64,000 nucleotides of DNA from Dichetophora obliterata (Eukaryota > Arthropoda > Insecta > Diptera > Sciomyzidae), in contig OY986436.1 of assembly GCA_963920525.1 (NCBI GenBank), forward strand, positions 185,201,996 to 185,265,995, read 5' to 3'. Position 1 is the first letter of the stretch, and each line of letters opens with the position of its first letter. The translations under genes were made by a program, and so were the position numbers. A model generated the notes under the pieces. The model had not been told where the DNA came from. It saw only the letters and a program-made list of their open reading frames with translations, and ran no database searches. Shown in pieces: positions 42,092-54,019 of this stretch.

Positions 42092-43395
42092 TTATGTACC
42101 TTCATTTATCTTTACGCTTTATAAATTCGAAACTATTTCAATCAATTAAATTAAAATAAAATAATGAACTTATTTAAGAACTTAATTAATGCACTTTTTA
42201 ACACTTTTTACAGACAGTTTTTTTTTACTTTTTCTTTTGTTTTGCTATAATTAATATTTTTAGCTTTATCAAAAATTAATGCTGCTTTTTATGATTTTTT
42301 TTTATAAAGAATTTTTTAACGAATTTTGTATAGAATTTTATATACAAGTTGCACTGAGATTTCCGTTTTTATGCTAGTAGAAGTAATTGATTGGCTTCTA
42401 CGTGCCAAAACCATGCGTTTTTGGTGACTGAAAGCTTATGGCTAGTAACTATGAGTGGGAACCAGTTTTTCTTCTTTCTTTTGCTCCAATGAACTTGCAG
42501 TGGGGCAAAGAGATTTCTTTTGGTGCCACAAAAGAGAATCTTTGGCTTAAGTAAAATACTTAAGTATTTTATTTCGAGTCCTGGCACGGGTATAAGCGGA
42601 TTTTAAAAAAATCTTTTATATCAACCAATTCAATTATATTAAATATTTTATCGTTTGATATATATAAATTTTTTTAATCGATTTTAAAGATTGTTTTAGA
42701 TTTTAAATTTTTTCCTTTCAATTAATTTTTCTTATTTTTGCCGTTCTGTGCATCCACACTTAGAAAGATCTCGCCGGAAAAGAACGATTTAATAAGTTTT
42801 TCTCTTAGCAAAGCTCGGCTTAAGGCTTTTAGTACCAACTGAGAGATATATTATTAAACAGTTGGTAAGAAACGTACAGGAATTCTGTATGTAAATGTTC
42901 GGATTTAGCGATGAATTCAAGGAGAAAAAAAAAGTTTTTAAAATTTTCATGTAAAAATATTTAACATGAGGAAATGAATTCGAGAAAATATATTTCCAAT
43001 ACAAAAAAAAAAAAATAAAATGTAACCACACAATTTTGGAAATTAAAAATTTTTTCTTTTTGATTGTATTTGCGTGTTTAGTTTGAATTGGCTGAAATTA
43101 TCGCAAAATTAAAGTTCAGATTTTACAAAATTAACAATTTTGTTGTAAGTTCTGGTGTTTGCCAAGTTGTTCATTACAACGTATCGAGTGATGGCAACAT
43201 ATTGTCATCACCTAGTAAAGGTTCTAAATACAAAAAAAAAAAAATTGTTTTGTTATCAAACAGTGTCAAAAATTATGATTTTTTTTTCGTACATGTTAAA
43301 ATACACAACAACTGGCGACACAGTACGCAACTAAAAAATTTTTAAAATTTATGTTTATAACTGAATTACTTTAATACATAACATTAAATTATATA
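42092..43395. other. AT-rich non-coding stretch
   Basis: No gene or inverted repeat recognised. The 85-codon frame at 43088-43345 has no known motif. Confidence 0.3.
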
Positions 43396-43600
43396 CACCT
43401 GCGGTCACGCACATCTTACCACTTAATTTCATGTGACAAACGCATGTTTGAACACATTTTATAACGGTAGTTTTTGCGGTATTCCAATTATATGCATTTA
43501 TCTGTGTAAGTAGCTGAAAATTAAAAATAAGTATGTAATTTTGCGAAAGAAAAATTAATTATACATCAGCAGTGGCACATTAAACATATAGACCTTAAAA

Positions 43601-44153
43601 ATGAGTTCGAAATACAAGAGGTTGACTCGAACCCAAAAGGTCATTATTTTTGCATTGGAGTGAAATTGCAGTGAAATTGCAAGGCGGATAGGCTGTAGTC
43701 ATCCAACAGTGATAAATTTGCTGAAAAAAAAGAATCAAGACGACCGTTTGGAGATCATCTGTAAGAAAAGTATTGGGAGAAAGACATCGGACCAAACAGA
43801 TAACGTTATACACCGAATGGGCCTGAAGAATCGTTTTAAAAGCGCCGTCAAAATAAGAAGAGATCTCGAACAAGAGCACCAAGTTAACATTAGTGTGGAA
43901 ACAGTCCGCAGACGACTGCGAGAATTTGGACTTAGTGGTATGAGACCAGCAAAAAAACACATCCTGACACAGAAAATGCGAGCTAAACGGTTGGAGTGGG
44001 TCAGAATGCACCGCAATTGGACTCTTGACCAATGGCGAAATATTACTTGGTCCGATGAGAGCGACCAAAAAGAATTAAAAAAAAGTTGTTGAGTCAATGC
44101 CTGGCCGAATCCAAGCTCTTATAGCCTTAAAAGGGGGGTGGATATTTTATTAG
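43601..44153 (+). pseudogene. Tc1-like transposase with most of the catalytic domain deleted
   Basis: Starts MSSKYKRLTRTQKVIIFALE, hits a stop, then continues with a helix-turn-helix (EIARRIGCSHPTVINLLKK), the second HTH region (VSVETVRRRLREFGLSGMR-type wording), KKHILTQKMRAKRLEWVRMH and ITWSDES with the first catalytic Asp. The sequence then jumps to the C-terminus VVESMPGRIQALIALKGG, losing the second Asp and the Glu. A frame change lies in an A8 run (about 44078) just before the C-terminal piece. Inactive internally deleted copy. Confidence 0.88.
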
Positions 44154-44258
44154 ACTAAAGATTATAATACTATTTAATTTACTGTTCAAATAAAAAAAAT
44201 ATTTTTCTAAATGCTATTTTCAAATTAAAAATGTATTGAAAACTTTTATATCAATATA

Positions 44259-46331
44259 CCCCAGACAAAATATTCGACAGGAAAACGGCATTATATCAGC
44301 ATAATTGTGGCAAATGAGCAGAGTTCTGGCAGTATGTTGAAATGTGGTGGCGGCCAGTTTACTTTTTATCAAAAAAGGCTGCCAGAAAGTAGCAGCATGA
44401 AGGCATGGAAAAGTCAGTAGAATGTTCAAGCAGCTCAAACATTTTTGTTTTTTCAGCAGCAGCCTTCCTACGCACTATAACGGCAGGCATATGAACTCTG
44501 TTGAATAAAATCATTATTTTGGCATTGAACTGAAATATTTAGGCAGGCTTAAAAGTTTTGTTTTCTACAGAACAGAATGCTTTAGCCCTATACTGGCAGG
44601 CACATGAACTCTGTGAAAAATAAACATTGTATTGGCATCCAATTGAAATGGTATAGCAGCTTAAAAATGGTTTGCTTTCTAGACAACAGAATTATCTCGT
44701 CTTATACTGGAAAACGCTTTTATTCTGTCTAACTCTTCTGAGCTTTAACTTTTTACTGGCTTTAACTTGAAATTTTGAAAACCTTTTCACATGTAACATG
44801 TGAACTTGACAGTTACAATTAATTTTATTTTGCCGAAAGTTTACATAAATAAACGTTATTTAAAAATTGATAAAGGTAAAGGTGCTTTATTCCTTTTCAA
44901 TCATATTTAGTGGAACGCAAAACATAAGAAATATCATTTACATGTAATGCAAAATTCAGTTTTTAATACATTGTGGCGAAATTTATTGTATTGCAGAAGA
45001 TATGAATGATAAAGTCCTGGGGTCATTCATGAATCTATTTTCGCATTGATTGCGATAGAGTTCACCATCGTAAATATCTTTTTTCTGCTAAAATGGTAAG
45101 CACTTGTTTGCAGAAATCTTTGCGAAAAATAATTGCTTGCCCCTATTGAAAAGGTGAGTAGATATCCGAATTCGCCTTTGCTATTATACTCCTCGCATTT
45201 CCTTTTACTGGTCTATAACAGTTGTTGCAATGCGCCGTACACTCAATAGCAGAATTTATTTTTATGAAATGTTTCTTAAAGACATAAGTGGAGATGGGCG
45301 TTTCAGGGCATATGGATGGAATCAATTGTTTTTATGAAATGTTTTTTAAAGACATAAGTGGAGATGGGCGTTTTAGGGCATATGGATGGAATCAACAAAC
45401 TGCTTACTGCAGAACCGCTTAGTTTGTGTTGTAAAACGTATGCTAGTATTGAGGTGAAGACTTCAGATGTTGATACCGGAGATCCTAGAACAAATCTATC
45501 TTTTCCAGCAATCGGATCTTCACTATCCTCGTCTGTTGCCCAATTTTTTTATTCTGAGATGGATGAGTGACCAGCGAATTCATCATCTTAATTAAAAAAT
45601 TTAACTGATTTTACAGTACAAACATTTCTCTGTCAAATTTCGTTAAGGAAATCTGCTTATTTTTTGCGTGTTGGACTATGTTTTTATAGTGCAATAATTT
45701 TAAAACTCACCATTCGTTTCAATAAAACTGTTCGCACACGTAGTCTCTGGTATTGTTAGTGGCAGTGCTATTATACCCACAGGAGTGGATTACCTTCTTT
45801 GTTTGGGTTTGCTTATACCTGATATACTTAAGATAAACTTTTAAAAAAAAAAACTTAGAAATTTACGTTTGAAAAATTGCACTCAAAATTGTATGTCACA
45901 ACATCAAAGCCGTTCAAAATTTTAGTTAATCGAAAAAAATCGACAAACCCAAGGACCAAAAACTGTTAGTTGAACAAAAAAAGTTCAAATATATAAAATA
46001 ACCTAAAATATATAAAAGAAACCAATATTTTGCATTTTATGCCATGTTAATGCCCCATCCAATTGCCTGCCACTACCTGATTGTATTCTGCTCTGTGCAT
46101 TCCCTGCCAAGTTGCTTCCACTGAACGCCACTTGCATGCTCTCTTATACATTTCTGAGCCTCTGTTAGCCAGTCTGCTGTTCTGCACATTGGCAGTCAAC
46201 TGGCTGGTTTTGGTACAATTCCCGCCCTGCCCTGCTAAAATTGGGCCAAAATAATTTCATTTATATTCCAATAAACAGACTACCTGTCTGCCGTTTTAAG
46301 TTCATTTTCCGGCCAAAAATTTTGTCTGGGG
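44259..46331. mobile_element. 2.07-kb element with CCCCAGACAAAAT ends nested in the Tc1 copy
   Basis: Left end CCCCAGACAAAATATTCGAC, right end (minus) CCCCAGACAAAATTTTTGGC, continuing GGAAAA in both, flanked by TA (44257-44258, 46332-46333). The left interior has 2-3 diverged ~115-bp units around AACTCTGTTGAATAAA and TATACTGGCAGGCA; the right interior has many TGCC/GGCA words. No transposase recognised, so the superfamily is open. Confidence 0.65.
45258..45402. repeat. Recent two-copy tandem duplication of ~72 bp
   Basis: TTTTTATGAAATGTT, AAAGACATAAGTGGAGATGG and GCATATGGATGGAATCAA occur twice with two or three differences. Each copy translates as KDISGDGRFRAYGWNQ, which I do not recognise. 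Confidence 0.75.
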
Positions 46332-46536
46332 TATGCAAATATAAAATATCCATTTACTTATTTTATATGGAAAAAAAATATAAATACACTTCTGATATCA
46401 ATAAAATGTTGCTGAAACTCCTATTTCTATTTATGGAATTCATGTATAAAAAATTTTGCACCTAGTCCTAACATAAGCTGAAAAAATTTTAAAAATACTG
46501 CGAGAAAGTGGTAAGATGTACGTGACCGCAGTTGTA

Positions 46537-47999
46537 CTATTTGTACTTTTCATACAAATAAAATGTTTCTTGAAATTTCAACACATTTCGCCGATTTATT
46601 GTTTTTTTTTAAGCGAACTAAATATGCTGTATTTTTGGTGTCCTCCGTACGCAACCTTGTATATTCTTTATATTTAGATTCATGTTCATATAAATCATTT
46701 AAACGAAATTTAAAGATACACATATACCGAAGAAAACAGGATATAAGAAAAAAAAAATTAAATTCGCTTTGTCATTTAAATGCACTAAAATATACGTTAA
46801 AGTACTGAAAAATGTCTCCGTACGCAACAAGGAATGCGTGATATATTAAATTTTCAAAAACATTCCAAATTTTCTTCTAAAATGCATTAACATGAGAGAA
46901 ATTCTATTAAAAAAATTATTTTTTTTGTATGTTCGTCTTTTAAGTTAGCATTTTAAAGGAAAAAAAAACAAGAAATAAATCAATTGTTCCAAAAATTCGT
47001 AAAAAATAGCTGGAAATCCTATTTTACTCAGTTTAAAATGAGATTGTTTCGAAAACATGATGTGATTGAGCAATTTAAGAATAAATTCGATGTCAGCGCA
47101 CCGAAAATCTTTAAAAATGTGCACTCTGGTATCAAAACTTAAGGGCCAGTAGCCGGCTTGAATCTGAAAAAAAATCGAAAGTTTTTTTCTGATTATAATT
47201 CTTCATTCAATTTTGCACAAAATATAACGAACCGCAGAGTTTTCCTATTAGTAAAAAGCTAATAAAATAATTTAAGGCTAGGAAGGTCGGTGATCATCTG
47301 ACTAACAGTGCGGAGTTTTTTTCTTTTTTATTTTTCGCATTTTTTTCACTTCGGAACACTTTTTTTCAAAATAATAACTGATATCAAAATAGTTTTTTAT
47401 GCCGATAGATAGTAGTACTTACTAACAAATGAATAAAGGGAATTTCAAATCGTTAAAAGCAGATACCTTTTTTTTAAAAAAAATATGAAAAATTTGGAAA
47501 CTTTCACAGCTTATAAATAAACTAGTTTTATATATTTTTGAAATTCTTCTATTCAAAAGCCTAAGTTTTACTAAAATAATAAGAGTACAAAAAATTATTA
47601 AAATCAGTCAAGCCTTTCCCGAGGAAATCGTAGCTCATTTTCAATGACAATCGGTCAAGTCAGTAATCTCCTTAAAGAGTGTTGTTGGCCTGTGTACTTT
47701 TTAATTGAGATTTTAATTATTGCATCGTTAGTTCTAATAAAAATTTGATGACATCTTTACTAAAATAAAAATATTTTAATTATACAGTAAATATTGTAAA
47801 CAAGCACTTAAGCTTAAAGATATTAAAATATAATAAAAAAACCCATAAAAAACTTATCGTAGAATTGCATGGAGGAGTAGCATCGAAAATATTAAAGATA
47901 AAGACGTCATAATTGTAAATTTTCATTAATAAATTTTTTGCAATTTTCAGCACCGCATGCCAAAAAGTACACCCCGAAATGAACTCAAGTGAAATAAAC
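46537..47999. other. AT-rich non-coding stretch
   Basis: No gene seen. Two direct CTCCGTACGCAAC words at 46643 and 46817 match the motif at 38957/39068. An 81-codon frame at 46563-46808 is Lys/Phe-rich and unremarkable. Confidence 0.3.
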
Positions 48000-48800
48000 T
48001 TGCCGTTGTAACTGTGATAATCAGAAGTTGCGCATGCGCAGCCTTGCCAATCTGCTCATTTGTCACTTTTCCAGCAATAACTGCAGATGATTATCCAACA
48101 AATGAACGTACGGCGGCTGAACGTCGGAGAAATTGTCGCATACACAAGCGTCGCAAGCATTGCAGCAACAAGTGGCGCCCAGCAGCGTTTGGTCGAAGAG
48201 CTTTGTGCGTCCTCACATTGCACAACAACAATAACAACAAGAGCCAAAAGCATCACCCGGAAAATCGAGGAAATCTCTTAATTGATCTTATGAAATGTTG
48301 AGCTGCTTGTGGCTCAAAACCTTGCAGTGCTGCAGCGCATGTGCAGCGCGTGTGGGAATCGCTAGAAATTGGATTTGCAAGTTTTAAATATTGTGCAACT
48401 TTTCAACGCTATGGTGTGGTGTGGTGTGGTTCAGTGCGGTGTGGTGCAGCACGATGCCGCTAGCTGGTGCTCACTGGCGGCTGTTGGCTGCGCATGCGCA
48501 CGCAAGGCGCTTATTAGTCGCCACTTAGTTGGGATTTTTGTAATGAAAACAAACGCGTTTTCCATGCTTCTCTATTTATTATTATTAGTTAGTTTCTTGC
48601 TTTCTTATTTTTCATGTTTTTGTGTTTGTTTTATTATTTTTGCATTTGCGTATAACTTGTTAACTCATAGAAATCCTTAGATTTGAAGATAATTTGGTTT
48701 GTGGCTTGACTTGGTTGTGTTGTCTTGCGTTGGAGCTGCTGAAGCCACAGCTGTTGTTTTTGTTGTTGTAGCCGTATTATTATTATTTTTGTTGTTGTCG
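48000..48800. other. Unique, GC-richer island; possible host UTR, exon or enhancer
   Basis: Balanced composition, TGCGCATGCGCA palindromes (48031, 48489), CAACAACAATAACAACAAG runs, a GTGTGGT run at 48415-48445 and TTGTTGTTG runs. No TE feature detected. Two frames overlap on the plus strand (48014-48301 with an RRRNCRIHKRRKHC stretch; 48087-48281 with MNVRRLNVGEIVAYTSVASI) and neither resembles a known protein. Confidence 0.35.
48087..48281 (+). CDS. Unrecognised 64-codon open frame in the 48-kb island
   Basis: Starts with ATG and has ordinary amino-acid composition (MNVRRLNVGEIVAYTSVASI, QQRLVEELCASSHC, then a Thr-rich stretch). The competing frame at 48014-48301 is more basic. Codon structure does not decide between them and both may be chance in a UTR-like region. 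Confidence 0.15.
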   Translation: MIIQQMNVRRLNVGEIVAYTSVASIAATSGAQQRLVEELCASSHCTTTITTRAKSITRKIEEIS

Positions 48801-49518
48801 CCAACATTATACAAGTTGCCGTTGTTAATATTTTGACCTCTTTCAGCTTAGTACATTTGCGGCCAATTAATGAAATGCTACTACCATGTTATCAGCATGA
48901 ATACCCTACGTTATATAAAAATTTGCTACCGGAAACGCACCATGAAGAGTAGTTTTAAATTTCTGTAATGTTGAGTTGTTGTTGGCAATTTTATTGAAAG
49001 CTTGCATTACTTAAAAACTGACGGTATTTTAGGCTCAATCAGTTTAAGTGGCTTTCTAATAAAATTGCAGTGTGAGTGTGCAAAAAAACTTCCGGATAAT
49101 TAATTGTCTTTTAATGAAGATTTTGTTTAACATTTTCGTAAATAACTCTTGTGCAAAACATGGAAAAGCAATTTTAAACATAGTTTGTTAAAAAATTGTG
49201 GGCATATCAATGGTTTGTTGTTGAGTTTTAATAAAAAGATGCCATTTATTTGTCATAAAGAGGAAATTAGAAAACTAACGTAATAACGAACATGTAAAAG
49301 AAAGAGTTGGGATGTAGTTAACCCAAATGAAAACCAATTAAAGAAAACCTTATGTATATCAAAAATTCGGAAATGAATCGGATAGCCTTTAAGTAAATCT
49401 TATCAATATTTGAAACAGTGAATATTAGGTTTAGCTTACTTAAGGAGTCGCTTTTAAATTTCTAAAAGTTTATTTCTTTTGCATGGATATCAATAGAGGT
49501 AAATTTGATCTGAAAATA
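48801..49518. other. AT-rich non-coding stretch
   Basis: No gene or clear repeat seen. Confidence 0.3.
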
Positions 49519-50248
49519 AAAAAAATTATGTTGATTTTATATGATTTAAATACAAATTCTCAATGTTTGATAGTTTAAATCATACTTGATTTTAAATACG
49601 AATTCTAGTTGTTTGATAGTTTAAAATCGTTTATTGAGCTTAAGGTCATTAATAAATAACAAGGTCATTTAGGAAAAAACTAATCAAATGGTAGAGCACG
49701 ACCAAATATAGAAACAGCTAAAAACAAATCAGCAAAAATCTAAGAATAACTTCAGTAAACATGCTTTGTTGTTGGAAGACTTCCAGCAGACTGTTGGACT
49801 CCATATAATAACATAAGCATAAAGAATAAAGTAAAGCAAAAATACAACAACAAATGTGAGCATGTGAAATGGGAGAAAAACTGAGAAATTGACACTTCAA
49901 ATCTCATCGCCTCTGTGGTGCAGTGCGCTAGTGCGCGCTTGCACGAGGTATCACAAAGATTTCTGATGAAGCCTTTAGCACGGCCGAAATTGCAATAAAA
50001 TCAGCTAGTGATTATTTCCTTTTCATACTGAAAAAACTTTGTTGTTATTGTTGTTGTTGTTTCTTTGGAAAGATTCGTTAGAACAATTAATTGTTGTAAC
50101 TTTGACCTTAAGCTCAATAAACGATTTTAAACTATCAAACAACTAGAATTTGTATTTAAAATAAAGTATGATTTAAACTATCAAACATTTAGAATTTGTA
50201 TTTAAATCATATAAAATCAACATAAAAAATAACAAGGTCATTTAGGAA
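49519..50248. repeat. Inverted repeat pair with ~130-bp arms and direct 20-bp end words
   Basis: 49519-49650 and 50102-50227 are near-identical inverted copies (TTGATTTTATATGATTTAAA, TGTTTGATAGTTTAAA, CGTTTATTGAGCTTAAGGTC). AATAACAAGGTCATTTAGGA follows each arm in the same direction (49655 and 50228), so it is not part of the inversion. A CGCCTCTGTGGTGCAGTGCG phrase in the spacer resembles a SINE head but lacks a B box. Confidence 0.6.
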
Positions 50249-50639
50249 ATTTATTTTTCTTCTTTCGAATTCTTTTATGATTGTGATGAAATTACGACGA
50301 CTTTTCTGAAGCAATCGATGATTATCTATTCCATACAAAATACACAACTTTCCACACAAAATGAAATCGCTTACAAATCGATTTCGTTTACAATTTGGAT
50401 GGTAATGTTTTTATGAGCCGATAAATTTATTTTTTGACACAAACATGAACCCCCAAATCGTTTCTGTACAAAATTTTTAAAAATTACGAATAAACCAATA
50501 CGAGGAGGAGGGTAGGTTTTGTTTCACAGAGATAAAAACAAGCCTAAGCTAATCAAATCGGCCCACCTTAATATGTAGTCGCTATATATTCCCTTGTTTA
50601 TATAATAAATGAACAATTTTTTCTAAACAATGGTTTACT

Positions 50640-51290
50640 ACATGGCTACAAATTGATTTACTTTTTCAACTTTTTAAGTTGTAATATGTATCCTTTCCAA
50701 AAAAGTTGAAATTTTAGACATTATTTGGAGTAAAGAAGTAGGTATATAAGGATTTTCAACAATTTTGGATGAAAACTTAATCTTAATAAGTTCACTCAAT
50801 GAACTTTAAGGTCTAAAATTTAAACCAAAAAGTATAAAAATGGAAAAAACATGAAATATTTGTTCTATTTAAGATGAACAATTAAATGTTTTGGTCAAGT
50901 TCTTCAACGAAAAGCTTGAAAATTTCAACCATAAAGTAAAAAAAAAAATTACATAATGACATTTTTTTAAGCCAGATGTTGAAAATTTCAACTAATAAGT
51001 TCACTTTTCCAACTTAAGCAGAAGAAAAATTTAACTAAAAGGTTGATTTTCTCAACTCAAGAAGTTCAACAATTCAACTGGAAGATCGCCTTACCAACCG
51101 AAAAAGTTGAAAAATTTAATTAGAAGTTCACTTCAGAAAATGTTCACTTTCTCAACCCAAGTAGTTTCAAAATTCAACTAAAAAGTTGACATTTTTAACC
51201 CAGTTAAATGAAAAGTTTAACTTCAAGCTTGACTTTTTCAACCCAAATAAATAAAAAATTCAATTAAAAGGTTGATCCAAAAATTATTAT
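50640..51290. repeat. Degenerate array of AAGTTGAAAAATTCAACT words
   Basis: At least a dozen GTTGAA/TTCAAC words with a ~40-60-bp rhythm. The same words recur at 54230-54400, beyond the Tigger element. They look like subterminal repeats of one element surrounding the transposase relic at 51478-52068. Confidence 0.5.
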
Positions 51291-51477
51291 TTTATTACAA
51301 AAACAAACATAGATAGACGCAAACAATTTATACACTTTGATTTTTCTTTATTTATTGATTCAAAATTAATAGCACTTTAAATAATTGAGAACTTAGGGCT
51401 AAAATTAAATGAAACATTTTTATAATATTGTTTTACAAATCATTAATTGAAAAATTTAAATTTTTTTCAGAACGTTA

Positions 51478-52068
51478 TGGTTTCTTATTCATTATATCAT
51501 TATATTTAATTACAAGAACAGTATCTGTCTCACTGAAGCCATACGCACAGTATGTATCATTCAAATTATGTGTTAAGTATTTCTGACAAACAAAAAAAAT
51601 TTCAGAGTTATTCTTTAAAATTTCGTTAAACTTACAACGTTGTGGCATTTCAGATATCTTAGAATTCAACACAAAAAAATCGTATTTTGTATTTATAGCC
51701 GAGCTAAAAATATTTTAAGGAAACAAAACTGTGACTGAATTCTCAAAAACCGTATTTAATCAATATAATTAATTTTTTAAATTCTTTCCTTCTTTTAAGA
51801 TAGGACTACAAGTGTAATTTTTAAGCAAATAACATTTTTTCTAATGGTGTCTTAGGGCTAATGTTTTAGCAAAATTTAGGAAGTTGTTAATATAGCGTCC
51901 ATTTTTTGGAAAATTCCAGTGATAACTCACAAATCTTATGGACCACATTAAAAAAAGAGGGCCAAGGTCACGAATAATTTTGCAATAATATGTCATGAAA
52001 TTATGTTTTTGAAGCAAGGGAAACCCTAAATCAATTATTAGTTTTAAATGCTTTTTAATCATATCATT
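51478..52068 (-). pseudogene. Transposase-like C-terminal relic (FEAKH/DUF4218-like region)
   Basis: Minus-strand residues LLQKHNFMTYYCKIIRDLGP, LFLMWSIRFVSYHWNFPKN and NFLNFAKTLALRHH fit a pattern I recall from TE proteins of animals (K-H-x-x-x-H-Y near GPL, then W-x-x-RFEAKH, then NF-x-x-x-x-KTLA-x-RHQ), related in layout to DUF4218. A second piece, FNEILKNNSEIFFVCQKYL and VLVIKYNDIM, follows in a typical downstream position. The conserved FEAKH is replaced (FVSYH). No catalytic triad is present. The assignment is tentative. Confidence 0.4.
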
Positions 52069-52316
52069 ACTTTTAACATTGCAATTAACTTTAACATACA
52101 GTTGAACTTCGATAAACCGTGATGCTCGGGACCAGGCTAATCACGGATAACCGAAAATCACGGTTAAAAGAGGTAAAATTTTACATGTATAAATTTTATT
52201 ATTTTTATTTATTTTTGACAAAAACATGTAAATCTGCGTCTATAAACAACTTATCATATCTCTAGGAATACATACATTTATTTAAAAAAATCTTTTATGG
52301 AAGTCTGTCTTATGTT

Positions 52317-53851
52317 TTAAGCTTTTGATTGTTCTTCCAACAAATGAGTTTGTATGCGATATATTTGCATTTTATCTGGTTCTGAAATACTACTTGGGCA
52401 ATTAAAGTTTTCTAAAAAACCTAACAAAATACTACTAGCCTCTATTACCTGAGCCAATGTAGGCGTTTCGTCCGCATTTCCTCCATCTGATTCCTTGGAA
52501 TTTGAATTAAGCTCATCTTCTTGGCTTTGGGTAATGTCTACGATTTCGTCTTCAGATATAATAGCAAACGGAGCGACATCAGAGTCGCACACCATCCACT
52601 TTTCGACAGCATCAATCGTACATCCAGACGGTATAGTTATATCTGTTTGTATCTCAACAAAGCTATTTGGAGCATCTTCATTATGAGATAGTAAGTTATT
52701 CCAAACTCTTTTTAAAACTTGTGGAATTACAGAGTCCCACGAAGCTGCGGCTGCCCACAAAGCTGTCTTAATATTCAAAGATTTAACGAACTCACGTCTG
52801 TCATTAGCACCAACAAGTTTTTGAACGATCCGTTTACGGTAGTGACATTTGAAGCTCCAAATTACTCCTTGATCCATAGGCTGAATCAAGGACGTGCAAT
52901 TCGGTGGGAGATATTTTACTGTAACGTTTTCAGATATCATAGCATTTACATCTGGGTGCGCTGGACAGTTGTCTAATAGTAAAAGTATTTTACGTTATTT
53001 TTGAGACCGATGCGGCGATGATGTTAATTTGCTTCTGGTACAAAATTTTGATTAAACCACTCCAGAAATAGCTGTTGTGTTACCCAAGCTTTCTTATTAG
53101 ATTTATAAATCACAGGAAGGTGTTGAACAAACTAGCACTGTGATTCTCTCCTTGGAGTCCTTGTACCCTTCAACAGAATATTCATTACCACTAGCCAAAG
53201 AACTCTGAGGCAAACACCTCCAAAATAGACTGGTTTCGTCTGCATTGTAGATCTGTTCAGTTGTAAGTTGTTCGTTTTTAATGATTTCATCCAAGTCGTC
53301 CACAAACATCGTAGCAGACTCATAATCAGCACACTCCTTTTCTCCCGTAGATTTCAGTCGACGGATTCCATGACGTTTTTTGAATTTATCCAACCAACCA
53401 AATGAATAAGTGCACTCTGAATTCATGTTTAACTTCAAATGGAACATTTTTGCCTTTTCGACAATCATTTCGCCTGAAGTTCAGAAGCAAATTTCAGTTT
53501 AAGTTCATACAATATCTCGATTTCAGTTAACTTACCTGAAATTGGAGTTCCCTTAAATCTTTCTTGCCGAAACCATTCATATGTTGCGAAATCAACTTTT
53601 GGATTTTCGGATGTTTTTAGTGTATATCTGTGTTTAATGCGAAGCATTGAATCAGCATCGGAGCAAAATTTTAAAATCCGATCTTTGTTTTTTATTAAAT
53701 CGGATTCAGTTTGAATGCCAACTCCATATTTTTCAGACAACATTTTAAAAGGTACTTTACGTTTTGAGTATTCATTAATCAGCTCCATTTTTTCCTTAAT
53801 TGAAAGAACTTTTCTTGCTCCTTTCGCGGATTTAGTTTTTGACGGTGGCAT
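52317..53851 (-). pseudogene. Tigger/pogo transposase with a 62-bp intron and later frame breaks
   Basis: Exon 1 (53851-53536) starts MPPSKTKSAKGARKVLSIKE with the CENP-B-type HTH. Exon 2 continues with EMIVEKAKMFHLKLN and the second DNA-binding domain (FGWLDKFKKRHGIRRLKSTGE). The DDE domain has NADETSLFW (first Asp), LLLDNCPAHPD near 52970 (second Asp) and SLIQPMDQGVIWSFK (third Asp). An acidic C-terminus ends at TAA near 52317. Between about 53130 and 52940 the frame is broken at least twice and part of the core seems lost. All three catalytic Asp codons survive. Probably inactive. Confidence 0.9.
53474..53535 (-). other. Predicted 62-bp intron in the Tigger transposase
   Basis: ATTTCAG|GTAAGTTAAC and CTGAACTTCAG|GCGAAATG are good fly splice sites. 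Splicing gives T-P-I-S-G-E-M-I-V-E-K, whereas reading through reaches a stop. This explains the apparent frame change at 53466 without a mutation. Confidence 0.75.
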
Positions 53852-54019
53852 GATGTAAGGAAAACACGTCTTGACAGATCAAATTTCACACTGATGAATG
53901 AATACATATGAAAATTGATATGAAAATTACACTTTCATGAAATAGGGGAATCACCGAATTTTAATATGAGAGATGTGTGTGTATTATACGAAAAAAAAAA
54001 CAAACAAGCAGTCATATGG

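Larger units (their letters stand above)
43396..46534 (+). mobile_element. Tc1-like transposon, internally deleted and interrupted
   Basis: Inverted ends CACCTGCGGTCACGCACATC (left) and CAACTGCGGTCACGTACATC (minus, right), both followed by TTACCACTT and flanked by TA (43394-43395, 46535-46536). It contains a Tc1 transposase remnant at 43601-44153 and a second inverted-repeat element at 44259-46331. Without the insert it is 1066 bp, shorter than the ~1.6 kb of intact Tc1-like elements. Confidence 0.8.

Noticed and set aside
43595..44097. Two long minus-strand frames over the Tc1 remnant
   Set aside because: Shadows of the plus-strand transposase, which has clear HTH and WSDES motifs.
49903..49990. 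Fourth SINE or tRNA (CGCCTCTGTGGTGCAGTGCG)
   Set aside because: A-box-like start but no GGTTCGAANCC-type B box at the right distance.
53103..53851. Frameshift between the two N-terminal Tigger frames
   Set aside because: A 62-bp intron with canonical splice sites explains the change of frame.
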